Assembly: GCF_024582835.1 (NCBI RefSeq)
Contig: NZ_CP102097.1
Coordinates: 558,001 to 622,000, forward strand
Direction of reading: 5' to 3'
DNA length: 64,000 nt
Source: Vibrio japonicus
GTDB taxonomy: Bacteria > Pseudomonadota > Gammaproteobacteria > Enterobacterales > Vibrionaceae
A program made the position numbers and the translations under genes. Positions within the stretch are counted from its first letter, which is position 1, and each line of letters begins with the position of its first letter. This document shows, piece after piece, positions 1 to 8,681 of this stretch. The notes beneath the pieces are model-generated. The model saw nothing but the letters and a program-made list of their open reading frames with translations. It had not been told where the DNA came from and did no database searches.

Positions 1-2
1 TC

Positions 3-47
3 GCCAATAGCTCAACGTACACTATTGATAAATTCGAACTTGAGTAA
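3..47 (+). CDS. C-terminal end of a gene cut by the window edge
   Basis: The frame starting at base 3 is open to a TAA at 45-47 and reads ANSSTYTIDKFELE. The ending resembles the last strand of secreted carbohydrate-binding or beta-sandwich domains, but 14 residues are too few to name a family. It is the only one of the three plus-strand frames with a plausible gene end here. From 48 to 186 I see no gene. Confidence 0.3.
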   Translation, partial: ANSSTYTIDKFELE

Positions 48-186
48 GAAAAATGCGGTTTTCAGGCGGTCAAGGTGAGGCAACATCCAGTTATTCAACA
101 GGCGTTGCTTACAAATCCCCCAGTATCTTAGTTGACGAGTGAGGTAAAGTGCTCGCCGGATTTGTCGGAAGATAAATGGTATCCAT

Positions 187-217
187 AAAAAACGGGCTCT
201 CTGCTGAGAACCCGTTT
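187..217 (-). terminator. Intrinsic terminator of aroG
   Basis: An inverted repeat (AAAACGGG...CCCGTTTT arms, with GCTCTC/GAGAAC extending the stem) lies 34 bases beyond the aroG stop. Read on the minus strand it ends in a run of T, as expected for a rho-independent terminator. Confidence 0.85.
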
Positions 218-250
218 TAATCTGATTAAATTAACCTCAAATCGGGCTAA

Positions 251-1306
251 TTACTTATTTTTTCGGCGCGTTTCGACGGCGTCTGCTAGTTGGCGCAATA
301 CTTTTTCAGTGTCATCCCAGCCGATACACGCATCCGTGATTGACTGGCCGTAAGTTGGTGCAACACCATCAACCAAGTCTTGGCGACCTTCCACTAAGTG
401 AGATTCGATCATCACACCGAATACCGCATCTTCACCATTCGAAATTTGACCTGCTACGTCTTCTGCCACCAGCATTTGGCGTTGATACTGTTTCGAGCTG
501 TTTGCGTGGCTAAAATCAATCATCACTTTTTGTGGTAGACCCGAATTCTCAAGTTCAGATTTAATCGCTGCAACGTGCTCTGCGCTGTAATTTGGTTCTT
601 TACCGCCACGAAGAATAATGTGGCAATCTGGATTACCCGCCGTTTCAACAATCGCGGAATGACCGTATTTCGTTACTGATAAGAAGTGGTGAGACGCGCT
701 AGCAGAACGGATAGCATCAGACGCGATCTTGATGTTGCCATCAGTACCATTTTTAAAGCCAACAGGGCAAGACAGACCAGACGCAAGCTCACGGTGTACT
801 TGCGACTCCGTTGTACGTGCGCCGATAGCACCCCAACTGATAAGATCTGCAACGTACTGCGGGGTGATCATATCTAGGAACTCACTCGCTGTTGGCAAGC
901 CCATATCGGTCAAATCAAGAAGAAGTTTACGACCTAAACGTAAGCCATCGTTAATCTTAAATGTGTCATTCATGTAAGGGTCATTGATCAGACCTTTCCA
1001 ACCCACCGTTGTACGCGGCTTTTCAAAATAAACACGCATGACAACTTCTAGACGATCTCCGAGTTCATCACGCAACACCTTTAAGCGCTTGCCGTATTCA
1101 ATCGCAGCTTCTGGGTCGTGAATAGAACATGGGCCAATAATCACAAGCAAACGATCATCTTTGCCCGCTAGAATATCGGAAATGGCAGCACGTGAACGGA
1201 ACGTGGTTGAAGAGGCCGTTTCTGTCGCGGGAAATTTCTCTAAAACAGCAACGGGTGGCAATAATTCTTTTACTTTACTAATTCGAACATCATCGGTCTG
1301 AAACAT
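251..1306 (-). CDS. aroG: 3-deoxy-7-phosphoheptulonate synthase (DAHP synthase, class I)
   Basis: Condenses phosphoenolpyruvate with erythrose 4-phosphate, the first committed step of aromatic amino acid (shikimate) synthesis in the cytoplasm. The 351-residue length is typical of AroF/G/H. Visible family motifs are IIGPCSIHD (about residues 55-63), the RVYFEKPRTTVGWKG segment (about 91-105), GARTTESQ (about 162-169) and IDFSHANSSKQY (about 267-278). A possible TyrR box lies about 175 bases upstream. It is monocistronic, with its own terminator. AroG is the best guess among the three isozymes; the sequence alone does not settle which amino acid inhibits it. Confidence 0.9.
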   Translation of the reverse strand: MFQTDDVRISKVKELLPPVAVLEKFPATETASSTTFRSRAAISDILAGKDDRLLVIIGPCSIHDPEAAIEYGKRLKVLRDELGDRLEVVMRVYFEKPRTTVGWKGLINDPYMNDTFKINDGLRLGRKLLLDLTDMGLPTASEFLDMITPQYVADLISWGAIGARTTESQVHRELASGLSCPVGFKNGTDGNIKIASDAIRSASASHHFLSVTKYGHSAIVETAGNPDCHIILRGGKEPNYSAEHVAAIKSELENSGLPQKVMIDFSHANSSKQYQRQMLVAEDVAGQISNGEDAVFGVMIESHLVEGRQDLVDGVAPTYGQSITDACIGWDDTEKVLRQLADAVETRRKNK

Positions 1307-1479
1307 GGCTTACTACTTCCTATTTTCTTGGTTTAAGCGCGGCATCTAAAGGATTTGGTGCATAAACGCTCAACTTTGTTATTTCCTGTTCCTTGTAACT
1401 TATCTATCAAAAATGAAGGTTGCAAGCACTATTTTCACCAAAAGGCAATATTCATGGTCATTTTACAATTTACAGTTCG

Positions 1480-1497
1480 TGTAAAATAAAATGTACA
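1480..1497 (-). promoter_or_regulatory. Possible TyrR box upstream of aroG
   Basis: TGTAAA-N6-TGTACA differs by one base from the TyrR consensus TGTAAA-N6-TTTACA. TyrR controls DAHP synthase genes in enterics and vibrios, and the site lies about 175 bases upstream of the aroG start. Two further TTTACA half-sites (1462-1467, 1469-1474) lie next to it. No convincing -10/-35 pair was picked out. Confidence 0.4.
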
Positions 1498-1582
1498 TTA
1501 TAAGTAATATCTCCCCTAAGCCTTAATAAACATTGCTGAAGATAGAAAGTTAAGAAGATAGAAAGTTAAGTAGAAATGGAAA

Positions 1583-1993
1583 CTAGCGAGAATAGCGCAT
1601 TCGAAAGTAAGCGAGATAAAAGAGCGCGCCTATGATGACGCCACTTATGTTGATGCTCAAATCCAGCAATGAAAAGTGTCGATTTGAGTTGAAGAACTGC
1701 GTAATTTCGTCAAACGTCACAATAACGAGCAACATCCAAATCCAGGGAGAAATGGGTAATGTGGCTTGTTGGAGGTAGCGTTTTGGTGTTGCCCAAGAAG
1801 CAATAAAACCTAAGCTGATCGAAACGCACGTGTGTAATGCCCACGCACCGCCTAACCAATCTTCCACATCTAATACCGCGTATTCATACCTGCCCAATGA
1901 CTTTGCTAACGACGCAACGCTCACAAGCCCGATGGCACACATCAGAAGACAAAGTCTTTTATTAAAAAAATCAGACGGGAAAGACGCAGACAT
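1583..1993 (-). CDS. VanZ-like membrane protein
   Basis: About 136 residues with four hydrophobic segments. The VanZ-family signature is visible in the second half: a DE..QFF..NR motif followed by SLLDLSINISGVIIGALF. VanZ-like proteins sit in the inner membrane; the best known member gives low-level teicoplanin resistance in enterococci, but the role in Gram-negatives is unknown. I chose the ATG at 1993 because GGAGG stands 7 bases ahead of it; an in-frame TTG lies directly upstream. It lies downstream of the cox operon in the same direction, about 60 bases after cyoE, so it may be co-transcribed, though no functional tie is evident. Confidence 0.75.
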   Translation of the reverse strand: MSASFPSDFFNKRLCLLMCAIGLVSVASLAKSLGRYEYAVLDVEDWLGGAWALHTCVSISLGFIASWATPKRYLQQATLPISPWIWMLLVIVTFDEITQFFNSNRHFSLLDLSINISGVIIGALFYLAYFRMRYSR

Positions 1994-2053
1994 CAATGTA
2001 CCTCCATAATAGGAAGCAAAGAGTACTTTATGTCTATGCCCGTTGAAAGCGCT

Positions 2054-2950
2054 TTAGGTTAAATAATGGTCGACAAGTAGTAGCACAAATAAGATCATCA
2101 AGTGATAAATGGAGAATACAAACGTCGCCACCGCCGACCCTTTCTCTGGGTTGAACTTTAGCTTCCAAGCGTAACCGATGAACCCTAAGCTCAAACATGT
2201 GGCCCCCACCCAATAAAACATACCACTCATTCCCACCAGCGCTGGCAGTAAACACACCAGTGCGAGCAAAACGGTGTAGAGCAAGATGGATGTCTTGGTG
2301 TATTCAACGCCGTGCGTTACTGGCAGCATTGGGATATTGGCTTTGGCATAGTCATCTTTGCGGTGAATCGCTAACGCCCAAAAATGGGGAGGCGTCCAAA
2401 TGAAGATAATCATCACAAGCAGCCAAGCGTTCGCGTGCAGTTCGCCAGTCACGGCTGTCCAACCAAGCAGTGGAGGCATCGCGCCCGCTATACCCGCAAT
2501 CACGATGTTTTGCGGTGTCGCCCTCTTCAGGTACATGGTATAGATAACCGCATAACCCAATAAGCTCGCGAACGTAAGCCAAGCAGTCAACGGATTGACC
2601 CAAGCGTATAGAATCACAAATCCCACTGCGCCAATCGAAATTGCAAAGGAGAAGACATGCACGGCATTCACTTCGCCGGACGGGAGTGGTCGCTTATAGG
2701 TTCTGGCCATCACTGCATCGATTCGTCTATCAATTAGGTGGTTGAACGCCGCTGCCGAACCCGCCATTAAGCCTATCCCTATAAGCCCAAGCGACGCTTG
2801 CATTATCGGCAGTGCTCCCGGAACCGACAAACACATGCCAACCAAAGCCGTAAGCAACATAAGCGCGACAACCTTTGGTTTGGTCAGCGTTAGATACACA
2901 CGCCACGTCGCCTTATGGGGTTCTGAAACATAACTGATCGTTTTGCTCAT
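2054..2950 (-). CDS. cyoE: Protoheme IX farnesyltransferase (heme O synthase)
   Basis: Transfers a farnesyl group onto heme B to give heme O, the precursor of heme A, in the inner membrane. The 298 residues contain about eight or nine membrane segments. The UbiA-family prenyltransferase motif is present as [20 protein letters not shown] (about residues 69-88), with the second acidic loop [15 protein letters not shown] near residue 200. The gene overlaps the upstream ctaA by 4 bases, so translation is probably coupled. Together they supply heme A to the oxidase encoded in the same operon. The synonym is ctaB. Confidence 0.93.
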   Translation of the reverse strand: MSKTISYVSEPHKATWRVYLTLTKPKVVALMLLTALVGMCLSVPGALPIMQASLGLIGIGLMAGSAAAFNHLIDRRIDAVMARTYKRPLPSGEVNAVHVFSFAISIGAVGFVILYAWVNPLTAWLTFASLLGYAVIYTMYLKRATPQNIVIAGIAGAMPPLLGWTAVTGELHANAWLLVMIIFIWTPPHFWALAIHRKDDYAKANIPMLPVTHGVEYTKTSILLYTVLLALVCLLPALVGMSGMFYWVGATCLSLGFIGYAWKLKFNPEKGSAVATFVFSIYHLMILFVLLLVDHYLT

Positions 2951-3981
2951 CGTGCGCTCTCCTCACTGACTAACCCTGAACTCGCCACCACTTTGTTGCT
3001 ACGTTTAAGCAGCAAATAGTTCACCTGCAGAACAGACACAAACAACAGTGCTGCCCCTAGATTGTGCGCTACTGCTATCACTAAAGGTAAACTGAACAAG
3101 ACATTGCTCACTCCTAGCATTAGCTGAATAACCAGTAACACTCCAACCTGACGCCCTGCTTTACTAAGTCCTGTGTTTGACTGGCTCATTAAGCGGTAGA
3201 TAAGCACCAGCGAGAACAGTGTTACAAGCACCGCGCCAATTCTGTGCGTGACGTGTATCGTCATCCGCGCACCGTAGTCTAGCGTGCCAAACTCGTAACT
3301 TTCGCTGTGTGGCTGAAGCAATTGGAAGGCGGTTTTAAAGTCGAGATATTCCACCCAGTTGCCCTGACAGATAGGTAAACTCGTACACATTAAGGCAGCG
3401 TAGTTGGATGACGTCCAGCCACCGAGCGCTATCTGAAACATAAGTAAAATCAGCGTGATCATCGCCAAAACCTTCAGTCCTGCTGACTCCGTCACCGCGG
3501 TTTCTGCGGGCTGCTGCTTATCTCGTAACTTCCAATACAGCAGGCAAAGCAAACTGAACATGGTGAATCCACCCAGTAAGTGCCCCATAACAACAATCGG
3601 CATCAACTTCATCGTGACTGTCCACATTCCAAGCAGCGCCTGAAATACAATCACCAGCGAGAGCGCAACAGGTAACCCGAATGACACCACTCGGCTTTTT
3701 AAACAGAGGAAGGTTATGGCAAATACCACTAGCCCCAGCGTTCCGGCAAAGTAGCGATGGATCATTTCAAGCCAAGCTTTGTGAGCTTCAACGGTCAACG
3801 AAGGATAAAGCGATTTTGCGAGCGCAATTTCATGGCTTTCGTTCGGTACACTCAGGTGACCATAGCAACCCGGCCAATCGGGGCAGCCAAGTCCCGCATC
3901 GGCTAATCGCGTGTACGCCCCAAGCATGATGACCACAAACGTTAATACTATGCTCAGCCGAACCAGATTGGTTAACCCCAT
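2947..3981 (-). CDS. ctaA: Heme A synthase (COX15/CtaA family)
   Basis: Oxidises the C8 methyl of heme O to the formyl group of heme A in the inner membrane. About 344 residues with eight membrane helices. Family marks are the N-terminal [20 protein letters not shown] (about residues 19-38), the histidine of MIHRYFAG, and HVTHRIGA in the second half. The start is taken as ATG at 3981 because AAGGAG lies 8 bases ahead; a GTG at 3990 would touch the Shine-Dalgarno sequence. It is followed by cyoE with a 4-base overlap and preceded by a 17-base gap from the CxxxC protein. Confidence 0.92.
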   Translation of the reverse strand: MGLTNLVRLSIVLTFVVIMLGAYTRLADAGLGCPDWPGCYGHLSVPNESHEIALAKSLYPSLTVEAHKAWLEMIHRYFAGTLGLVVFAITFLCLKSRVVSFGLPVALSLVIVFQALLGMWTVTMKLMPIVVMGHLLGGFTMFSLLCLLYWKLRDKQQPAETAVTESAGLKVLAMITLILLMFQIALGGWTSSNYAALMCTSLPICQGNWVEYLDFKTAFQLLQPHSESYEFGTLDYGARMTIHVTHRIGAVLVTLFSLVLIYRLMSQSNTGLSKAGRQVGVLLVIQLMLGVSNVLFSLPLVIAVAHNLGAALLFVSVLQVNYLLLKRSNKVVASSGLVSEESAR

Positions 3982-3998
3982 ATGCGCCACTCCTTGCC

Positions 3999-4547
3999 CT
4001 AACCTACGCGAGAAAGCTTCAATAGTTTTCTTAAATCAGCCAGCACGTTTTTGCTCTGACTGACCAACAAGTCTTGCGAATCCGCTTTGGGGTAACGCAT
4101 AACCAATTGGCCTAGTGGATCAACGATGACATACTCAAAATCCGAGACAATTTGGCTCATCTCCCCACGCATGTTAATGATTTTAAATGGTTCAGTTTTC
4201 GCTGCGCCTACGTCACTGTCTTTGGCTACTAACAAAACCGGAGATACACGGGTTTGATATTTGCCGAGCGCGATGTGGCTCTGACCCAACAGATGCAACT
4301 GCTGCTGACAAAATTCATCACATACTTTGGGCAAGACATACGCAAGCTGCCACTGCTTTTCCTGATAAGGGTTCTCTAAACCTAAAGACTCAAAGCTGGT
4401 TCTTGGTTCAATTAATACGCCTTTGTTTGTCACCCCCGAGTGATACCAGTGGTTGACCAAGACTGTTTTCGCCACGATGACAGGCAAAACAAACATCAAC
4501 ACTAACGCGATCAGTATGATTCGCCCTCTTAAAACGGGATTACTCAT
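3999..4547 (-). CDS. Membrane-anchored CxxxC protein of the cytochrome oxidase operon
   Basis: 182 residues with one N-terminal membrane anchor (about 9-27) and a periplasmic domain. The domain holds VCDEFCQQQL near residues 75-84, a CxxxC pair like the copper-binding motif of SCO proteins, and a later VDPLGQLVMRYP strand resembling the end of a thioredoxin fold. This position in gammaproteobacterial cox operons is usually annotated as hypothetical. I infer a role in CuA-site metallation or thiol reduction; homology to SCO is suggested, not shown. AAGGAG lies 6 bases before the ATG. The start overlaps the end of SURF1 by 8 bases. Confidence 0.7.
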   Translation of the reverse strand: MSNPVLRGRIILIALVLMFVLPVIVAKTVLVNHWYHSGVTNKGVLIEPRTSFESLGLENPYQEKQWQLAYVLPKVCDEFCQQQLHLLGQSHIALGKYQTRVSPVLLVAKDSDVGAAKTEPFKIINMRGEMSQIVSDFEYVIVDPLGQLVMRYPKADSQDLLVSQSKNVLADLRKLLKLSRVG

Positions 4548-5289
4548 GATGAACTCCTTTTCGCAGCGCTCGAATTAATACCCACACACTCAATATTGCT
4601 AACGCCAACGCCATAGAAAACCACTGAACCGCGTATCCAAAGTGTTTTTCTGAACTCAGAGGAACAGGAATCCAAGGCTGTAAATATGGCCATGATTTGC
4701 TTTGCGGCTGAACAACATAAGGCTCAATGTCCGTTTTCCAAACCTTCGACAACTGCGGAATGTTCAAATTCTGGATTCGGTGAGTGCTGGTCAGTTCCAT
4801 GTGTAAATCGTGACTCAATGGATTGCTAGAACGTTGATATAATCGCGCTTGCAACTCTATCGGTTTACTCATCCAATCCACCGATGGTAATTGGTTGCGA
4901 TCTCCGTTTGAGGCAACAAATCCAATTTCCATCAACACATATTTCCCGTTTTCCAAAGCCATTAATTGATAACCCAGATACCCCACTTTTCCGTCATGTG
5001 TTTGGTTGTCGAGTAGCACATATCTTCCTTGAATCGGGGTAAAACCCCCTGTCACCCGTAAACCTGTTAAATACTCGTATTGCTCAATATTTACCTTTGT
5101 TATCGGTATCAATGAAGCTGTTTCACGCTCGCTAAGATATTGCTCTAACTGCTGTTTTTCTTCAGCTCGTGACAGTTGCCACAATCCCAAGTTGATCAAT
5201 AAGCAAAAGGCAACCACAGTTAATAACATCCCCAGCAAAAATGCGGGCTTTTTCAACAAACCGATAAAGGACAACCGAATGGTCTTCAT
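4540..5289 (-). CDS. SURF1 family cytochrome oxidase assembly protein
   Basis: SURF1 proteins help insert heme A into subunit I of the oxidase. The product has an N-terminal helix ending in the family motif NLGLWQLSRAEEK, a periplasmic domain, and a C-terminal helix that starts at HFGYAVQWFSMALAL. The longer reading frame runs up to 5403, but the first 38 residues are polar, unlike the family, and overlap the divergent DUF2909 gene. I therefore take the ATG at 5289 (249 residues). Even so the two 5' ends overlap by 11 bases on opposite strands. The Shine-Dalgarno sequence is weak. Confidence 0.85.
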   Translation of the reverse strand: MKTIRLSFIGLLKKPAFLLGMLLTVVAFCLLINLGLWQLSRAEEKQQLEQYLSERETASLIPITKVNIEQYEYLTGLRVTGGFTPIQGRYVLLDNQTHDGKVGYLGYQLMALENGKYVLMEIGFVASNGDRNQLPSVDWMSKPIELQARLYQRSSNPLSHDLHMELTSTHRIQNLNIPQLSKVWKTDIEPYVVQPQSKSWPYLQPWIPVPLSSEKHFGYAVQWFSMALALAILSVWVLIRALRKGVHHE

Positions 5290-5515
5290 CTTCAAACTGT
5301 TATTGGTCGTGTTATTACTGTTTATCATCCTCAATCTCGTCCGAGCGATGTTCGAAATGGTGAGAGGCCCGCGCGATGAGGAAGGTGAGTCACAGCAAGA
5401 CAAGCCTATGAGCTTTTATCTTGGGAAACGCGTCTTCCTATCTGCACTTGCGGTCATTCTCCTTATTGCCGCCCTTCTAAGCGGTCTGATTGAACCGAAC
5501 TCTAGGCCGTATTAA
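5279..5515 (+). CDS. DUF2909-type twin transmembrane protein
   Basis: 78 residues with two hydrophobic helices (about 4-20 and 55-72) joined by a charged loop. Proteins of this type (DUF2909) are found beside cytochrome oxidase genes; the function is unknown. The ATG at 5279 has AAAGGA 7 bases ahead. A longer frame from 5192 adds a polar extension without a ribosome site and was not used. It is the only plus-strand gene inside the cox operon: its 5' end overlaps SURF1 by 11 bases and its stop faces the coxC stop 16 bases away. Confidence 0.75.
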   Translation: MVFIFKLLLVVLLLFIILNLVRAMFEMVRGPRDEEGESQQDKPMSFYLGKRVFLSALAVILLIAALLSGLIEPNSRPY

Positions 5516-5531
5516 GCGGCTTAAAAGCACG

Positions 5532-6416
5532 TTAAAGCACATATACAAAGGTAAACAAGCAGAGCCAAACCACATCAACAAAGTGCCAATACCAGCTACC
5601 CGCTTGAAAGCCGAAATGCTCTTTGGGCGTAAAGTGATCTTTGGCAATTCTTCCCAATAATACGGTCAAAAAGATCGTCCCCAGCAACACGTGCATACCG
5701 TGAAATCCTGTCAGCAAAAAGAACGTGTTACCGTAAACACCGGACTGAAGTGTTAATCCTAGTTCCTGATAAGCATGGATGTATTCCACACCTTGGTAGT
5801 ACAAGAAGGTACAGGCCAAAACGATGGTAATTTCCAACCAGACCACCAGCGCCATGCGTCGATTTTGCTCAAGTGCAACATGGGCCATGTGTAACGTCAC
5901 TGAAGACGTCAGCAGGATGATGGTGTTAAGAAGCGGGATTCCCTGCCAGCCCATGGCTTCTGTAGTTTCACCAGATGGTGTCGTGGTCAGTGGCCATAAA
6001 GCCTCAAACGTAGGCCAAAGCACTTCATGGGTCATCGCGTTGTTACTCGCGCCTCCTAACCAAGGAACAGCAACCATACGCGCATAAAACAGTGCACCAA
6101 AAAACGCACCGAAGAACATCACTTCAGAGAAGATGAACCAACTCATACCCTGTCTGAAAGAGCGAGAAATCTGGCTGGAGTATTTACCGCTCATTGATTC
6201 AGCGATCACACTACTAAACCAACCAGCAAACATGTACAGCAAAAATAGGAATCCCGACAACAGGATCAACTTGCCAAAGACACTCCCATCTCCCCCTTCT
6301 GCCATGTTTTGTACCGTGACGCCCGCCCCAACAGCGATCAAAAACAGCGAGATGGCTCCGACAATTGGCCAGCTACTTTGCGATGGCACATAGTAAGACT
6401 GATGTTTTGAGCTCAT
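5532..6416 (-). CDS. coxC: Cytochrome c oxidase subunit III
   Basis: 294 residues, the normal length for the seven-helix bacterial subunit III, an inner-membrane part of the aa3-type oxidase. Family features include FIFSEVMFFGAFFGALFYAR (about residues 93-112), the GFHGMHVLLGTIFL helix and the C-terminal SWYWHFVDVVWLCLF. AAGGAG stands 7 bases before the ATG. It overlaps ctaG by 4 bases and converges with the plus-strand DUF2909 gene. Confidence 0.95.
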   Translation of the reverse strand: MSSKHQSYYVPSQSSWPIVGAISLFLIAVGAGVTVQNMAEGGDGSVFGKLILLSGFLFLLYMFAGWFSSVIAESMSGKYSSQISRSFRQGMSWFIFSEVMFFGAFFGALFYARMVAVPWLGGASNNAMTHEVLWPTFEALWPLTTTPSGETTEAMGWQGIPLLNTIILLTSSVTLHMAHVALEQNRRMALVVWLEITIVLACTFLYYQGVEYIHAYQELGLTLQSGVYGNTFFLLTGFHGMHVLLGTIFLTVLLGRIAKDHFTPKEHFGFQAGSWYWHFVDVVWLCLFTFVYVL

Positions 6417-7018
6417 TGACTTGCTCCTTGCAGTTGTTCATTCATAGGCTCCTGACGCGCTTTCGCCACTTCTACGGGCTTGACCGCTTTATCGGTGATG
6501 TCGTAAAGGGTGTAAGACAATGTCAGTGTATGAATGGAATCCGGGATATCGGGTTCAATATAAAAAATGAGTGGCATTTCAGCGTTCGCTTTACCTGCTA
6601 ACGGCTGTTGGTTGAAACAAAAACACTCGATTTTATTAAAGTAAGTCGCACCTAATCCGGGTGAAACAGACGGCACGGCTTGACCCACAATCTGCTTATC
6701 CGACAGATTGGTGGCTAAATAAGCCGTTTGGATAACCTGTCCAGGGTGAACATCCATAAAAGCTTGCTCAGGCTTAAATGACCAAGGCATGTCATGGTAA
6801 CGATGCGCCATAAATTCAACGCGTATCGAACGAGATTCGTCTGGTACCATGCCTTGTGGCTGAAGCGCCGATTCGGTATTCGTTTTACCGTTAATTCCCA
6901 AGGCATCACACATCACGTCATAAAGCGGCACCAAAGCAAAGCCAAACCCAAACATCGCGACCACGGCCATGAGCAGCTTAAGTGTCAGCTTTCGGTTGGA
7001 TTTGACTTGCTCATCCAT
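6413..7018 (-). CDS. ctaG: Cytochrome c oxidase assembly protein CtaG/Cox11
   Basis: Delivers copper to the CuB site of subunit I. It has 201 residues: one N-terminal helix (about 12-32, including VALVPLYDVMCDALG) and a periplasmic immunoglobulin-like domain. The copper-binding CxC is seen in KIECFCFNQQ (near residues 130-139). It sits between ctaD and coxC as in most proteobacterial cox operons, overlaps coxC by 4 bases and follows ctaD after 10 bases. Confidence 0.93.
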   Translation of the reverse strand: MDEQVKSNRKLTLKLLMAVVAMFGFGFALVPLYDVMCDALGINGKTNTESALQPQGMVPDESRSIRVEFMAHRYHDMPWSFKPEQAFMDVHPGQVIQTAYLATNLSDKQIVGQAVPSVSPGLGATYFNKIECFCFNQQPLAGKANAEMPLIFYIEPDIPDSIHTLTLSYTLYDITDKAVKPVEVAKARQEPMNEQLQGASQ

Positions 7019-7028
7019 AACGCGGCCT

Positions 7029-8681
7029 CTAATCGATCTTCGGTGGTGTAGAGAAGGTATGATGAGGAGCTGGGCTTGGCACTGTCCATTCTAAGCCTTC
7101 AGCATGTTCCCATGGCTTGTCTTCGGCTTTTGCACCACCACGAATACACTTAAGAACAACAGCAAGGAAGATTAGCTGCGACAAACCAAACGCAAACCCA
7201 CCAATCGACACCACTTGATTGACATCCGCAAACTGAATCGCGTAATCAGGGATCCTGCGCGGCATGCCCGCCAAACCTAAGAAATGCATCGGGAAGAACA
7301 GCACATTGACCGAGATAACGGAGCACCAAAAGTGCCACAAACTCAGCTTGTGATCGTACATATGCCCCGTCCATTTAGGCAGCCAGTAATACGCTGCAGC
7401 CATGATGGAGAACACAGCCCCAGACACCAATACATAGTGGAAATGCGCCACAACGAAATAGGTGTCGTGGTACTGGAAATCCGCAGGTACAATCGCCAGC
7501 ATCAACCCAGAGAACCCACCAATAGTAAACAGAATGATAAAGGCGATGGTAAACAGCATCGGCGTTTCAAACGTCATCGCTCCGCGCCACATGGTTGCCA
7601 CCCAGTTAAACACCTTAACCCCCGTCGGCACTGCGATCAGCATGGTGCAATACATAAAGAACAGCTCGGCAAACACAGGCATCCCGGTCGTGAACATATG
7701 ATGAGCCCAAACTAAAAACGACAGCAGAGCGATACTGCACGTTGCATACACCATTGAATGATAGCCAAATAGCTTTTTGCCACTAAATGCGGGGATAATC
7801 GCTGAAACGATACCGAAAGACGGCAATATCATGATGTAAACTTCAGGGTGCCCGAAGAACCAGAAGATGTGCTGGAACATCACAGGATCGCCGCCACCAG
7901 CCGCATCAAAAAATGATGTTCCAAAATATTTGTCGGTTAGCACCATGGTTACCGCACCCGCTAATACAGGCATGACGGCAATTAATAAGAACGCCGTGAT
8001 CAACCATGTCCAAACAAACATCGGCAGTTTGAACCAAGTCATACCCGGAGCGCGCATATTAACAATTGTCACGATCACGTTGATCGCGCCCATGATGGAG
8101 CTGATCCCCATGATGTGCACTGAGAACACAAACAGAGCGGTACTATCCGGGCTGTACTGCGTAGACAGCGGTGCATAAAAGGTCCAACCGAAATCAGGCG
8201 CACCGCCTGCGGTAAACAGAGAAGAAAGCAGTATCAGAAACGCAAAAGGCAAGATCCAAAAGCTGAGGTTGTTCATTCTCGGCAACGCCATATCTGGTGC
8301 GCCGATCATCAGTGGGATCATCCAGTTGGCTAACCCTGTAAATGCTGGCATTACCGCCCCAAATACCATCACTAAGCCATGAACCGTGGTCATTTGGTTA
8401 AAAAATTGTGGCTCTACAAGCTGTAATCCGGGCTGAAACAACTCAGCGCGAATCACCATCGCCATCGCACCACCGGTCAAAAACATGATAAAACTAAACC
8501 ATAAGTATAATGTCCCTATGTCCTTATGGTTGGTTGAGTATATCCAACGAGCAATCCCCGTTGGTGCTTCGTGGTGAAGCTCCTCTTCCACGGCAATCGC
8601 ACTGTTGGCACGACTTAAATCTGCATCCACAACGGGTGCTGATTTAACGGACTCTATTGACTCAGATTTGGACGTTTTCAT
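7029..8681 (-). CDS. ctaD: Cytochrome c oxidase subunit I (CtaD/CoxA)
   Basis: Catalytic twelve-helix subunit that holds heme a and the heme a3-CuB centre, reduces oxygen and pumps protons. The 550-residue product shows TVHGLVMVFGAVMPAFTGL (heme a ligand), FWFFGHPEVYIMILP (CuB histidine and the cross-linked tyrosine), WAHHMFTTG (the two other CuB histidines) and HDTYFVVAHFHYVL (heme a3 and heme a ligands). The HPEVY motif is typical of A-type oxidases. AAGGAGG precedes the ATG. It overlaps the coxB stop by 4 bases. Confidence 0.97.
   Translation of the reverse strand: MKTSKSESIESVKSAPVVDADLSRANSAIAVEEELHHEAPTGIARWIYSTNHKDIGTLYLWFSFIMFLTGGAMAMVIRAELFQPGLQLVEPQFFNQMTTVHGLVMVFGAVMPAFTGLANWMIPLMIGAPDMALPRMNNLSFWILPFAFLILLSSLFTAGGAPDFGWTFYAPLSTQYSPDSTALFVFSVHIMGISSIMGAINVIVTIVNMRAPGMTWFKLPMFVWTWLITAFLLIAVMPVLAGAVTMVLTDKYFGTSFFDAAGGGDPVMFQHIFWFFGHPEVYIMILPSFGIVSAIIPAFSGKKLFGYHSMVYATCSIALLSFLVWAHHMFTTGMPVFAELFFMYCTMLIAVPTGVKVFNWVATMWRGAMTFETPMLFTIAFIILFTIGGFSGLMLAIVPADFQYHDTYFVVAHFHYVLVSGAVFSIMAAAYYWLPKWTGHMYDHKLSLWHFWCSVISVNVLFFPMHFLGLAGMPRRIPDYAIQFADVNQVVSIGGFAFGLSQLIFLAVVLKCIRGGAKAEDKPWEHAEGLEWTVPSPAPHHTFSTPPKID

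Noticed and set aside
2034..2255. 73-codon minus-strand frame at the end of cyoE
   Set aside because: It lies in another frame inside cyoE, shows no family features, and has no ribosome site.
5290..5403. Extended SURF1 start with 38 more residues
   Set aside because: The extension is polar, unlike SURF1 N-termini, and is antisense to the DUF2909 coding region; ATG at 5289 gives the family length.
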